A stretch of 64,000 bases of DNA from positions 186,001 through 250,000 of the forward strand of contig CACZKE010000002.1 of the NCBI GenBank assembly GCA_902781705.1, in the 5' to 3' direction. Both the position numbers and the translations under genes were made by a program. The stretch comes from an uncultured Bacteroidia bacterium. GTDB lineage: Bacteria; Bacteroidota; Bacteroidia; Bacteroidales; UBA932. Below, piece by piece: positions 50,875 through 60,065 of the stretch; the stretch's first letter is position 1, and the number at the start of each line of letters is the position of its first letter. The notes beneath the pieces were generated by a model. It was not told the DNA's origin and made no database searches. It saw only the letters and a list, made by a program, of their open reading frames with translations.

Positions 50875-53235
50875 TCAGAACTGGATGTTGCAGGACAGGG
50901 ACGGGATGATGGTAAAGAGGTAGATCTTCGCCGACTGGGCCTCCTCGTCTTCGCGGTTGTAGGTGAAGGCGATGGACCAGGCGTTGTGCCGGGAATAGGC
51001 GTTGTACAGCGAGAGGTTCCATTCGGAAGCCCAGCGCTTCCCGGCGGCCCTCCGCTTGGTGCGGTAGGTGAGCGAGAGGTCCATTCGGTGGTAGTCCGGG
51101 AGCCGATCCTCGTTGCGGGAGGAATAGACGGGAATCCACCGGTCCATGTAGTTGAACCGGCCTACGGGATAGGTCGTGGGGGCGCCGCTGTAGAACACCC
51201 ATTCGGTGGAGGCGGACCACCGCTTGGAGAAATCGTAACTGAGGACGAAGTTCACGGCGTGCTCATGGTTGAGCGGCGAAGGGTAGGGATCCCCGCCGTT
51301 CAGTTCCGGGATATGGTACCACGCCCGGGACCAGGTATAGGCCAGCCAGCCGCTCCAGCGGGCGAAATCATACTTGAGCATCAGTTCGGTGCCGTAGGAA
51401 CGGGAGGTTCCGAAGCGGAGGAGCCCCTCGCGGTCGGGATCGGCCAGGACCAGTCCGGGATTGTCCACGAAGTCCATCGTGTTCCGGTTGTCTTTGTAGA
51501 ATCCTTCGAGGGAGAGTTGCAGGGCCTGGTCCAGGAAGAGGGCGTTCACGCCCAGGGAATACTGGTCGGAGCGCTGCGGCTTCACGTTGGGGGAGGCGGT
51601 GAACCAGGCGTCCACGGGGCTTCCCGTGATACTGATGCGGGATTGCTGGAGATACTGGAAGGACCGGACGAAGGCCGCCTTGAAAGAGAGGTCGTCAGTC
51701 ACGGGGAAGGAGGCGGAAATGCGGGGCTCCAGGCCGGAATAGGTCCGGATGGCCTTGCCTTTGCCGATGTCTTCCGTCCTGGTCAGTCCGTGTGTCACGG
51801 GGTCGAAATATTTCTGTTCCGTCGGACCCAGGGTGGTGAAGGTGGAGAACCGGAATCCGTAACGGAGGGTCGCCGGCCCGATCTTCTGCTCGTTCTGGAG
51901 ATAGACCGACGGCTGGAAGGCGTAGTTCTCCGGGAGTTTCACCGCCTGGATGATGGACTCCTCGTTCCGGGGCGTCGTGTCGCCCGGGACGACCCCGAAG
52001 TACGCGGCCTGGAGGCCCGCCTTGAGGGTGTTGGACCCGTTGAGGTACCAGGTCCATCCGGCCTTCACGCCGCTCTCCCGGATTTGCTGCCGGGTGTCGA
52101 AGTCGGCATGGTCCATCTCCGTGCCGATGTCATTGCGGTACAGGGAGTTATAGAGGATGAGGTCCGAGGTGAGACTGGGACCGTACACATGGTTCCAGCG
52201 GAGGGACTGGGTATGGTTCGCGAACCCGAAGACCATCTCGCTGAGGTTGAATTCCTGCATGCTGAATCCGAACACGTCCTTCCCGCTGAAGGCGGAGAGG
52301 TACACCCGGTCCTTCTCGCCGGCGATCCAGCTCAGTTTCCCGTTGAGGTCGTAGAAGTACATCTGGGTCTTGTCCGGGAGCTTGGCACCGATAAACGGCA
52401 GCAGGAGGTCCATGTAGGTCCGCCGTCCCGCCAGCATGAAGGACAGTTTTTCGGGGACGATGGGCCCTTCCAGGAAGAGTTTGGACGTGATCAGGCCGAT
52501 GGAGGCGTTTCCGCCGAAGGAACGGTTGTTCCCGTCCTTGGTGGAAATGTCCAGCACCGAGGACAGGCGTCCGCCGTAGGAAGCGGGGAAGTCGCCCTTG
52601 TACAGGTCCGCGCCACGGATGGCGTCGCCGTTGAACATGGACAGGAAACCGAGGAAATGGCCGCAGTTATACACCGGCGCCCCGTCCACGAGGATGAGGT
52701 TCTGGTCGATGCCGCCGCCCCGCACGCTGAACCCGGTGGATCCTTCGCTCGGCGTCTGCACGCCCGGCATCATCTGGATGACCCGGATGATGTCGGCCTC
52801 GCCCATCAGGGTGGGCATCTTCTGCACGAGTCCGGCGTCCACGCGCTCCAGGCCCATCTGGGGCAGTTTGATCTCCTCCCGTTTGGAGCGGGAAAATACG
52901 GTTGCGGCATCCAGTTCGTTCCGGTCCTGCTGCAGGTGGAAATCCAACTTGACACTCTGACGGAGATCCATCGGATGCTCGTCCGTAACGTATCCGAAAT
53001 AGGAACAGAAAACCGTGTGCTTCCCGGCCGGGACGCTCAGCGAGTAGAAGCCCACGCCGTCGGCCGCGACGCCCGTCTTGCGGTCTTCCAGGAAAACGAC
53101 GGCCTGGGGCAGGGGCTCTCCGGTCTCCGCGTCCCGGACATAGCCGGAAAGGGTGACCCTGCGCCCTTGGGCGAAGGCGGAAAGGCCCAGCAGCAGCATC
53201 GCCGCTACCGCTGTAAGTCGCTTGTTAAAAGTCAT
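50875..53235 (-). CDS. TonB-dependent receptor with carboxypeptidase-like regulatory domain
   Basis: A 786-residue outer-membrane receptor with signal peptide (about 1-22, ending AFAQ), a carboxypeptidase-regulatory-like domain (about 25-105, with SGYVRDAETGEPLPQA), the plug (about 125-225, with TGFSVRGGGIDQNLILVDGAPVYN-like pattern) and a barrel ending SLSCNIQF. It is a smaller CirA-like type, not a SusC. With the DUF4249 gene it forms a receptor/lipoprotein pair; the ligand is unknown. Its ATG overlaps the TGA of the flavoprotein gene upstream. Confidence 0.9.
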   Translation of the reverse strand: MTFNKRLTAVAAMLLLGLSAFAQGRRVTLSGYVRDAETGEPLPQAVVFLEDRKTGVAADGVGFYSLSVPAGKHTVFCSYFGYVTDEHPMDLRQSVKLDFHLQQDRNELDAATVFSRSKREEIKLPQMGLERVDAGLVQKMPTLMGEADIIRVIQMMPGVQTPSEGSTGFSVRGGGIDQNLILVDGAPVYNCGHFLGFLSMFNGDAIRGADLYKGDFPASYGGRLSSVLDISTKDGNNRSFGGNASIGLITSKLFLEGPIVPEKLSFMLAGRRTYMDLLLPFIGAKLPDKTQMYFYDLNGKLSWIAGEKDRVYLSAFSGKDVFGFSMQEFNLSEMVFGFANHTQSLRWNHVYGPSLTSDLILYNSLYRNDIGTEMDHADFDTRQQIRESGVKAGWTWYLNGSNTLKAGLQAAYFGVVPGDTTPRNEESIIQAVKLPENYAFQPSVYLQNEQKIGPATLRYGFRFSTFTTLGPTEQKYFDPVTHGLTRTEDIGKGKAIRTYSGLEPRISASFPVTDDLSFKAAFVRSFQYLQQSRISITGSPVDAWFTASPNVKPQRSDQYSLGVNALFLDQALQLSLEGFYKDNRNTMDFVDNPGLVLADPDREGLLRFGTSRSYGTELMLKYDFARWSGWLAYTWSRAWYHIPELNGGDPYPSPLNHEHAVNFVLSYDFSKRWSASTEWVFYSGAPTTYPVGRFNYMDRWIPVYSSRNEDRLPDYHRMDLSLTYRTKRRAAGKRWASEWNLSLYNAYSRHNAWSIAFTYNREDEEAQSAKIYLFTIIPSLSCNIQF

Positions 53236-54728
53236 TTCTGGATCAGCGCCTTGGCGGCGGACTGCCCGGCCAGGTAGCCAGTGGAGAAGGCGAGCTGGAG
53301 GTTGTAGCCGCCCGTGTCGGCGTCCATGTCCAGCACCTCGCCGCAGAAGTAGAGCCCGGGCTGTTTCTTGGACTCCAGGGTCTTCGCGACGACCTCGCCG
53401 GTGGAGATGCCGCCGGCGGTGATGACGCTGCGCTCGAAGCCCACGAAACCGGCGATGTCCAGTTTCCAGTCCTTCATCGCGGCGGCGAGCGTGTCCACGC
53501 TCACTTTCGGGTTCGTCTTCAGGAATGCGAGGGTCAGTTCCCAGGGCATCAGTTTTCCGAGCATGATGCGGAACAGGCGCTGGAAACTCTGTCCCTTGGA
53601 GCGGTCATCGTGGATGACGTCCTCCCACTTCTGATGCACGTCTTCGTTGAGTTTATCCAGTTCCACGGCCGGCTTGAGGTCGATGGAAACGGCTACCTTC
53701 TGCCCGTTGTTCAGGGCATTCACGGCCTTGCGGCTCACCATGAAGCCGAGCGGGCCTTCCAGGCCGCCGTCGGTGAACTCGATGTCGCCGAACTCGCTCT
53801 GGGCTTCCTCACCGTTGATATAGAGGGTCAGTTGGACGTTCTCCAGATTGTTCCCGTTGAACAGTTCGCCCAGTTCGGAGAGCGGCTTGATGCGCTCGAT
53901 GTGCTTCTCGAACTTGGGATACCAGGCAGGCAGGGGAGCGATCTTGCGCTCCTTCACCTTCCCATAGACGGTGCGACCGCGGAACGCTTCCCGGATCTCG
54001 CCCGCGAGGGCGCTCTGCTCGGTCTTGTAGCCCTCCGGAACGAGGGCGGTGAGGGACGGATAGCAGGCCTCCACGGTGTGGCCCAGTTCCTCGGCCCACA
54101 TGTAGCCGTCGCCGGTGGAACCGGTGCCCGGATAGGACAGGCCGCCGGTGGCGATGATGAGTTTCGGGCAGGTGTATTCCTCCGTCTCGATCTTGGTCTC
54201 GGTCTTGAACTGGGGTTTCTTCCGGGGATCGTCACTCGGGATGCGGCGCTCCTTGACAATGGTCTTCACCGTATCCAAGCTGAAGCCTCTCGGCGTCTTG
54301 TCCACAGTCTTGACCTCGCAGCCGGTGACCACTTTCACCCCGGCGAGGGTGCAGGCCCGCAGGAGCGTGTCCACGACGTCACCCGCCATGTGGCTCTCCG
54401 GGAAAGCGCGGTCGCCGCGCTCCACGACACTCTTCAGGCCGTTGGCTTTCAGAAGGTCGATCAGTTTTTCGGGGGGAAGGTTGTGCCAGGCCGGGCTGAC
54501 GAAATTGGTGTCGGTGCGCACGTGGTCCGAGAAATCGCCCCACTCCTTGACGTTCGTGAAGTTGCAGCGGCCCTTGCCGGTGATCATCACCTTGCGGCCG
54601 GCCTTGGGCATCTTCTCCAGCACGGTGACCGTCCCTCCGTTTTCCGTCTGGGCCAATACCTCCGCAGCGCCCAGTGCCGCAACCAGTCCGGAGGCCCCGC
54701 CTCCGATCACAATGACGTCAGATTTCAT
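53232..54728 (-). CDS. BaiN/HI0933-like flavoprotein (NAD(P)/FAD-dependent oxidoreductase)
   Basis: A 498-residue flavoprotein of the HI0933 family. The FAD-binding VIVIGGGASGLVAALGAAEV and the hallmark GKGRCNFTN are clear, as is the late TAGGISTGEV and the GLYFCGEVLDMDADTGGYN signature. The family includes BaiN-like reductases; the substrate here is unknown. It is about 90 residues longer than the usual 400, with charged insertions in the middle. ATG at 54728 lies behind a -7 box. Its stop is coupled to the TonB receptor start (ATGA). Confidence 0.9.
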   Translation of the reverse strand: MKSDVIVIGGGASGLVAALGAAEVLAQTENGGTVTVLEKMPKAGRKVMITGKGRCNFTNVKEWGDFSDHVRTDTNFVSPAWHNLPPEKLIDLLKANGLKSVVERGDRAFPESHMAGDVVDTLLRACTLAGVKVVTGCEVKTVDKTPRGFSLDTVKTIVKERRIPSDDPRKKPQFKTETKIETEEYTCPKLIIATGGLSYPGTGSTGDGYMWAEELGHTVEACYPSLTALVPEGYKTEQSALAGEIREAFRGRTVYGKVKERKIAPLPAWYPKFEKHIERIKPLSELGELFNGNNLENVQLTLYINGEEAQSEFGDIEFTDGGLEGPLGFMVSRKAVNALNNGQKVAVSIDLKPAVELDKLNEDVHQKWEDVIHDDRSKGQSFQRLFRIMLGKLMPWELTLAFLKTNPKVSVDTLAAAMKDWKLDIAGFVGFERSVITAGGISTGEVVAKTLESKKQPGLYFCGEVLDMDADTGGYNLQLAFSTGYLAGQSAAKALIQK

Positions 54729-54748
54729 AGAGTTCTCTAAAATTTCCG

Positions 54749-54756
54749 CAAAAATA
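54749..54756 (-). promoter_or_regulatory. -7 box for the BaiN-like gene
   Basis: On the minus strand this reads TATTTTTG, 20 nt before the ATG at 54728. It is back to back with the hydB -7 box. Confidence 0.55.
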
Positions 54757-54774
54757 CGATAATTTTGCGTATTT
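54751..54774 (+). promoter_or_regulatory. -7 box of hydB flanked by a 7-bp inverted repeat
   Basis: AAATACG (54752-54758) and CGTATTT (54768-54774) are perfect complements around ATAATTTTG, which contains the -7 box TAATTTTG (54760-54767). The leader to the ATG at 54850 is about 75 nt. Confidence 0.55.
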
Positions 54775-54849
54775 CTTTCACCGTCCTGCGCGGATTCCCG
54801 AAAAAAACCGTACCTTAGGCCATCTAACCACTTAATTATACAACAATAA

Positions 54850-56754
54850 ATGAAGATCACCTCAGCCGATGCCCTCGAGGGCATCCGACGGTCGGCCGCC
54901 GAGGCCCTGGCCGTTCGGGAGGAGGGAGACCGCTCCGTTTCGCAGGAAGCCTGCGGATTGGACAAAGGCACCCCGCACCTGCAGGTCCTGTGCTGCGGAG
55001 GCACGGGCTGCAAGGCCTCCGAAAGTGCGAAAATTGTGGAAAACTTCAGGCAATCCCTCCGGGAACACGGCATCGCCGACAAGGTGGACGTCCTGGTTCC
55101 GGGCTGTTTCGGATTCTGCGAGAAAGGACCCATCGTCAAGATCATCCCCGACAGTACGTTCTACACCTCGGTCCGGCCGGATGACGTGGAGGAGATCGTC
55201 ACCTCCCACATCATCGGCGGCAGCAAGGTGGAGCGCCTGTTGTACCAGGATCCGTCCTCCGGGCAGCATATCTCCGATTCCAAGCACATGGAATTCTACC
55301 GGAAGCAGCTCCGGATCGCCCTCAGGAACTGCGGTTTCATCGATCCGGAAAACATCCTGGAATACATCGCCCGTGACGGCTACAAAGCCCTGGCGGACAG
55401 TCTGAAACGGGACAGCCTGGAGGTCCTCTCGGACATCAAGGCGTCCGGTCTCCGCGGCCGCGGCGGCGCCGGTTTCCCGACCGGCGTGAAATGGGAGATC
55501 GCCCGCAAGTTCGACGCCCCCGACAAGTATGTCGTGTGCAATGCCGACGAGGGCGACCCGGGCGCGTTCATGGACCGTTCCATCATGGAAGGCGACCCGA
55601 ATTCCGTCATCGAAGCGATGATGATCTGCGGTTACTGCATCAACGCGCACCATGGCCTGATCTATATCCGGGCGGAGTATCCGCTCGCCGTCCACCGGCT
55701 CCAGGTCGCCATCGCCCAGGCCCGGGAATACGGCCTGCTGGGGAAGGATATCCTGGGCTCCGGCTTCGATTTCGACATCGAGATCCGTTACGGAGCGGGC
55801 GCCTTCGTCTGCGGCGAGGAAACGGCGCTGATCCATTCCATGGAAGGAAAGCGCGGCGAGCCGACGCTCAAGCCGCCGTTCCCGGCGGAGGCCGGCTATT
55901 TCGGCAGGCCCACCAACGTGAACAACGTGGAAACGCTCGCCAACGTGCCGGTCATCCTCACCCGGGGACCGCAGTGGTTCGCCTCCATCGGCACGGAGAA
56001 GTCCAAGGGCACAAAGGTATTCGCGCTCGCGGGCAAAATCAATAACGTGGGACTCATCGAAGTCCCGATGGGCACGACCCTCCGCGAGATCATCTACGAC
56101 ATCGGCGGCGGGGTCAAGAACGGCAAGAAGTTCAAGGCCGTCCAGACGGGCGGTCCGTCCGGCGGCTGCCTCACTGAGAAGCACCTGGACATCCCCATCG
56201 ACTACGAAAGCCTGGCGGCGGCCGGGTCCATGATGGGCTCCGGCGGCATGATCGTCATGGACGAGGACGACTGCATGGTGTCCGTGGCGAAGTTCTTCCT
56301 GGAGTTCACCGTGGGCGAGTCCTGCGGCAAGTGCACACCGTGCCGCATCGGCAACAAGCGGATGCTGGAGATCCTGGACCGCATCACCGAAGGCCGTGGG
56401 AAGATGGAGGACATCGACAAACTCGAGAATCTCGCGAAAGTCATCAAGGACACCGCCCTGTGCGGCCTGGGGCAGACTTCCCCGAATCCGGTGCTGTCCA
56501 CCCTCGCGAACTTCCGCGAAGAGTATGTGGAGCATGTGAGGGACCATGTGTGCCGGGCACGGAAGTGCAAGGCCCTCCTGACTTATTCCATCGACCCGGT
56601 CCTGTGCAAGGGCTGCAGCCTGTGTGCGCGGAACTGCCCGGCGGAAGCCATCGCCGGCGAGGTCCGGAAGCCTTTCGTCATCAATCCCGAAAAGTGCATC
56701 CGCTGCGGCATGTGCCTGTCCCGCTGTAAGTTCGGTGCCATCCACGTAATCTAG
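54850..56754 (+). CDS. hydB: NAD-linked [FeFe] hydrogenase, HydB (NuoF-like) subunit
   Basis: A 634-residue flavin subunit. Order: N-terminal thioredoxin-like [2Fe-2S] domain (CCGGTGC, about 49-55, and CFGFC), the NuoF core with the NAD/FMN loop GRGGAGFPTG and GAGAFVCGEETALI, SLBB domain, the NADH-binding 4Fe-4S site (SCGKCTPC) and two C-terminal ferredoxin clusters (CKGCSLCARNCP, CIRCGMCLSRC). It passes electrons between NAD(H), ferredoxin and HydA, as in HydABC electron-bifurcating hydrogenases. HydA follows after 9 nt. Confidence 0.93.
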   Translation: MKITSADALEGIRRSAAEALAVREEGDRSVSQEACGLDKGTPHLQVLCCGGTGCKASESAKIVENFRQSLREHGIADKVDVLVPGCFGFCEKGPIVKIIPDSTFYTSVRPDDVEEIVTSHIIGGSKVERLLYQDPSSGQHISDSKHMEFYRKQLRIALRNCGFIDPENILEYIARDGYKALADSLKRDSLEVLSDIKASGLRGRGGAGFPTGVKWEIARKFDAPDKYVVCNADEGDPGAFMDRSIMEGDPNSVIEAMMICGYCINAHHGLIYIRAEYPLAVHRLQVAIAQAREYGLLGKDILGSGFDFDIEIRYGAGAFVCGEETALIHSMEGKRGEPTLKPPFPAEAGYFGRPTNVNNVETLANVPVILTRGPQWFASIGTEKSKGTKVFALAGKINNVGLIEVPMGTTLREIIYDIGGGVKNGKKFKAVQTGGPSGGCLTEKHLDIPIDYESLAAAGSMMGSGGMIVMDEDDCMVSVAKFFLEFTVGESCGKCTPCRIGNKRMLEILDRITEGRGKMEDIDKLENLAKVIKDTALCGLGQTSPNPVLSTLANFREEYVEHVRDHVCRARKCKALLTYSIDPVLCKGCSLCARNCPAEAIAGEVRKPFVINPEKCIRCGMCLSRCKFGAIHVI

Positions 56755-56763
56755 GAACGCCCT

Positions 56764-58524
56764 ATGGAAAACCTGATCAACCTGACAATCGACAACCGGC
56801 CCGTCTCCGTTCCCAAGGGAACCACCGTCCTGGACGCGGCCGCTTCCGTGGGGATCGACATTCCCGCCCTGTGTCATCTGAATCTCAAGGGAACCTGTGT
56901 CCGGAACGCCCCTGCCTCCTGCCGCATCTGCGTGGTGGAAGTGCAGGGCCGGCGCAACCTGGCCCCTTCCTGCGCCACGCAGGTCATGGAAGGCATGGTC
57001 GTCAAGACCAATTCCGCCCGCGTGATCCGCGCCCGCAAGACCGTCGCGGAACTCATCCTCTCCGACCATCCGAACGACTGCCTCACCTGTCCCAAGTGCG
57101 GCGACTGCGAGTTGCAGGCGCTCGTCACACGGTTCAACATCCGGGAGATGCCCTTCCAGGGCGAGCAGTCCACCCGGAAGAAGGAGCATACGGTGTCCAT
57201 CACCCGCAACATGGACAAGTGCATCCTGTGCCGCCGCTGCGAGAGCGTGTGCAACAACGTGCAGACGGTAGGCGTGCTGGGCGCCGTGCGCCGTGGATTC
57301 GACACCACGATCGCCCCGACTTTCGACCGGATGTTCAAGGATACGGACTGCACCTACTGCGGCCAGTGCGTCGCCGTGTGTCCGACCGGCGCCCTGACCG
57401 AACGGGACAATACGGACCGGCTCCTGGACGACCTCTGCGACCCCGACAAGGTCGTGATCGCCCAGCCCGCTCCGGCGGTGCGCGTCGCCCTCGGCGAGGA
57501 GTTCGGCTACGCGCCCGGGACCATCGTCACCGGGAAACTTGCGACCTCGCTCCGGCGCCTGGGCTTCGATTATGTCTTTGATACGGACTTCGGTGCGGAC
57601 CTCACGATCATGGAAGAGGGCTCCGAGATCCTGGCCCGGCTCAAGGCCTTCCTCGGCGGGGACAAGTCGGTGAAACTTCCGATCATGACCTCCTGCTGTC
57701 CGGCCTGGGTCAACTTCTACGAGCACAACTACCCGGACCTCCTGGACTATCCGTCCACGGCCAAATCCCCGGCGCAGATGTTCGGCGCCATCGCCAAGAC
57801 CTACTGGGCGCAGAAGATGGGTATCCCGCGCGAGAAACTGGTGGTCGTGTCCGTCATGCCGTGCCTGGCCAAGAAGTTCGAGTGCGAGCGCGAGGAATTC
57901 AAGGTGGACGGCAACCCGGATGTGGACTACAGCATCTCCACCCGGGAACTGGCGCGCCTGATCAAACGCTCCAACATCGATTTCCGCAGTTTGGAGGATA
58001 CCGATTTCGACAAGCCGCTGGGCGAGAGTTCCGGGGCTGCGGCCATTTTCGGCGCCACCGGCGGCGTGATGGAAGCGGCGCTCCGCACTGTGTATGAGGT
58101 ATATACGGGCATAACCCTCCCGCGTCTGGAATTCACCGAGGTACGCGGTCTGGATGGCATCAAGGAGGCGACCGTCGACCTGGCCGGCTTCCCGCTCAAG
58201 GTCTGCGTCGCCCATACGCTGGGCAACGCCCGGTACCTGATGGACAAACTCCGCGCCGGCGAGCTGGATTATCATGTGGTGGAGGTCATGGCATGCCCCG
58301 CCGGCTGTATCGACGGCGGCGGACAGCCTTACCACCACGGCGACGTGGAGGTCATCAAGGCCCGCGCGAAGGCCATCTATGCCGAGGATGCCGGAAAGCC
58401 CATCCGCAAGAGCCACGAGAATCCGGATATTCAAAAACTGTATCAGGAATTCCTGGGCGAACCCCTGGGCGAGCGTTCGCACCACCTGCTCCACACCCGT
58501 TATTTCGATAAATCCGTCAAGTAG
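56764..58524 (+). CDS. hydA: [FeFe] hydrogenase catalytic subunit HydA
   Basis: A 586-residue catalytic subunit. N-terminal [2Fe-2S] ferredoxin domain, a His-Cys3-type site (CLTCPKCGDC), two 4Fe-4S clusters (CILCRRCESVC, CTYCGQCVAVCP) and the H-cluster domain with L1 TSCCPAW (about 308-314), L2 MPCLAKKFE (about 365-373) and L3 ACPAGCIDGGGQP (about 508-520). Ala replaces the more common Gly in the L3 CPGGC. It makes or oxidises H2 in the cytosol. HydC starts 2 nt after its stop. Confidence 0.95.
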   Translation: MENLINLTIDNRPVSVPKGTTVLDAAASVGIDIPALCHLNLKGTCVRNAPASCRICVVEVQGRRNLAPSCATQVMEGMVVKTNSARVIRARKTVAELILSDHPNDCLTCPKCGDCELQALVTRFNIREMPFQGEQSTRKKEHTVSITRNMDKCILCRRCESVCNNVQTVGVLGAVRRGFDTTIAPTFDRMFKDTDCTYCGQCVAVCPTGALTERDNTDRLLDDLCDPDKVVIAQPAPAVRVALGEEFGYAPGTIVTGKLATSLRRLGFDYVFDTDFGADLTIMEEGSEILARLKAFLGGDKSVKLPIMTSCCPAWVNFYEHNYPDLLDYPSTAKSPAQMFGAIAKTYWAQKMGIPREKLVVVSVMPCLAKKFECEREEFKVDGNPDVDYSISTRELARLIKRSNIDFRSLEDTDFDKPLGESSGAAAIFGATGGVMEAALRTVYEVYTGITLPRLEFTEVRGLDGIKEATVDLAGFPLKVCVAHTLGNARYLMDKLRAGELDYHVVEVMACPAGCIDGGGQPYHHGDVEVIKARAKAIYAEDAGKPIRKSHENPDIQKLYQEFLGEPLGERSHHLLHTRYFDKSVK

Positions 58525-58526
58525 CC

Positions 58527-59006
58527 ATGAGTGAACTGAAAATATCCTGCGAGGCCATCCGCGAAGTGGAGGCCGTCTGCGAAACGTTCCATAACGATCC
58601 GGGCGAACTGATCGCCATCCTCCATGCCGTCCAGAACAAACTGGGCTACCTGCCGGAAGAAGTGCAGCGCGTGATTGCCCGGAAATTGGGCATCCCGGCG
58701 TCGAAAGTGTACGGGGTCGTGACCTTCTATTCTTTCTTCTCGATGACGCCGAAGGGCCGGAATCCCGTCTCCGTGTGCCTCGGAACCGCCTGTTATGTAC
58801 GCGGTTCCGACAAGGTGCTCGAGGAGTTCAAGCGCGTGCTGGGCATCGAGGTGGGGGAGACCACGCCCGACGGACGTTTCTCCCTGGACTGCCTCCGCTG
58901 TGTCGGCGCCTGCGGCCTTGCCCCGGTGGCCACCATCGGTGAGAAGGTCTATGGCCGCCTGAATCCCTCCGACATCAAGAAGATCGTGGCCGAGTTCGAG
59001 GACTAG
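58527..59006 (+). CDS. hydC: NAD-linked [FeFe] hydrogenase, HydC (NuoE-like) subunit
   Basis: A 159-residue NuoE-like thioredoxin-fold [2Fe-2S] subunit with ligands in CLGTACY and CLRCVGACG. The gene order HydB-HydA-HydC is complete for a trimeric bifurcating hydrogenase. The final TAG shares a CTAG tetranucleotide with the stop of convergent hydF, so there is no intergenic spacer between the two hydrogenase operons. Confidence 0.93.
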   Translation: MSELKISCEAIREVEAVCETFHNDPGELIAILHAVQNKLGYLPEEVQRVIARKLGIPASKVYGVVTFYSFFSMTPKGRNPVSVCLGTACYVRGSDKVLEEFKRVLGIEVGETTPDGRFSLDCLRCVGACGLAPVATIGEKVYGRLNPSDIKKIVAEFED

Positions 59007-60061
59007 GGCAGGACCACCCGCTCCAGCATCCCCTGCAACTTCGCCAGGGCAATCCCGTAATTGGTGATGGGCACTCCCGCAAGGAGTGCCTTTCTTATGC
59101 GTGACCGGACAAGATGGGCCGTGGCGACACAGGCCCCGCAATGGATGATGAGGGCGTACGGGGACAGGTCCTCCGGAAAGTCGTTTCCGGCGGCGATTTC
59201 CACCCGGACATCGGCCCGCTTCCGGAGCAGGGCGGGAATCTTGACTCTCCCGATGTCCTCCGTGTCGGGTACGTGCGTGCAGGCCTCGGCAATGAGGACG
59301 CGGTCGCCAGGCTGGAGTCTGTCGATGGCGCCGGCCCCTTCCACGAAGGTCCGGATGTCCCCTTTCTGCGCAGCCAACAGGATGGAGAAGGAGGTGAGGG
59401 GCATGTCGGCGGGGATGGCTGCGTTCACCTGCCTGAAAACCTGCGAATCCGTGATGACCAGGGCCGGGCGGCACTCCAGGGCCTTTTCCAGTGTGTCGGG
59501 CGTGCAGCAGCAAGGGATGCATCCCCGGTCCAGCAGTTCCCGGATCACCTGCACCTGCGGCAGGATGAGCCGTCCCTTCGGCGCCTCGCTGTCCTGGGGC
59601 ATCACGAGGACGACTTTGTCGCCGGGCCGGACGAGATTTCCGGTCAGGAAACGTTTCTCCTCCCGGGGAAGCACCTGGACAATCCGTTGCAAGGTCGTTT
59701 CCACCCCGGCCGGAGATTCTGTCACGACCACCGGTATCCCGGCCCGCCCGAGCATTTCTTCCCAGACGGCATCGGCCGGATGCCCGGACCGGAGCAGGAC
59801 GGCCACGTCCGTGCTGTCCAGGACGGAGCGGGTCAGCCGCTCCCGTTCGGCGCCGAGCGTCCCTTCGTCCCCGTATCCCGCCGTATCCACCAGCACCGCC
59901 GGGCCGATCCCATAAGGCAGTTCGATCCGCTTCCGGACGGGATCGGTGGTCGTTCCCGGTTTTTCACTGACCAGGGAGACCTCCTGGCCGGCGATGGCGT
60001 TGACCAGGGTGGACTTGCCACTGTTGGTGGCTCCGAAAAAGGCGATGTGCAGCGGGTCCAT
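59003..60061 (-). CDS. hydF: [FeFe] hydrogenase maturation GTPase HydF
   Basis: A 352-residue scaffold that builds the 2Fe subcluster and hands it to HydA. It has the GTPase P-loop GATNSGKST, G3 DTAGYGD, and the C-terminal cluster-binding Cys-x-His (EACTH) and HCGAC motifs. ATG at 60061 lies 4 nt after the hydG stop. It is the last gene of hydEGF. Confidence 0.94.
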   Translation of the reverse strand: MDPLHIAFFGATNSGKSTLVNAIAGQEVSLVSEKPGTTTDPVRKRIELPYGIGPAVLVDTAGYGDEGTLGAERERLTRSVLDSTDVAVLLRSGHPADAVWEEMLGRAGIPVVVTESPAGVETTLQRIVQVLPREEKRFLTGNLVRPGDKVVLVMPQDSEAPKGRLILPQVQVIRELLDRGCIPCCCTPDTLEKALECRPALVITDSQVFRQVNAAIPADMPLTSFSILLAAQKGDIRTFVEGAGAIDRLQPGDRVLIAEACTHVPDTEDIGRVKIPALLRKRADVRVEIAAGNDFPEDLSPYALIIHCGACVATAHLVRSRIRKALLAGVPITNYGIALAKLQGMLERVVLP

Positions 60062-60065
60062 GGGC

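Noticed and set aside
54862..58494. 1,210-codon minus-strand frame opposite hydB and hydA
   Set aside because: Shadow of the hydrogenase genes; composition is Asp/Gly/His-rich and no domain is recognisable.
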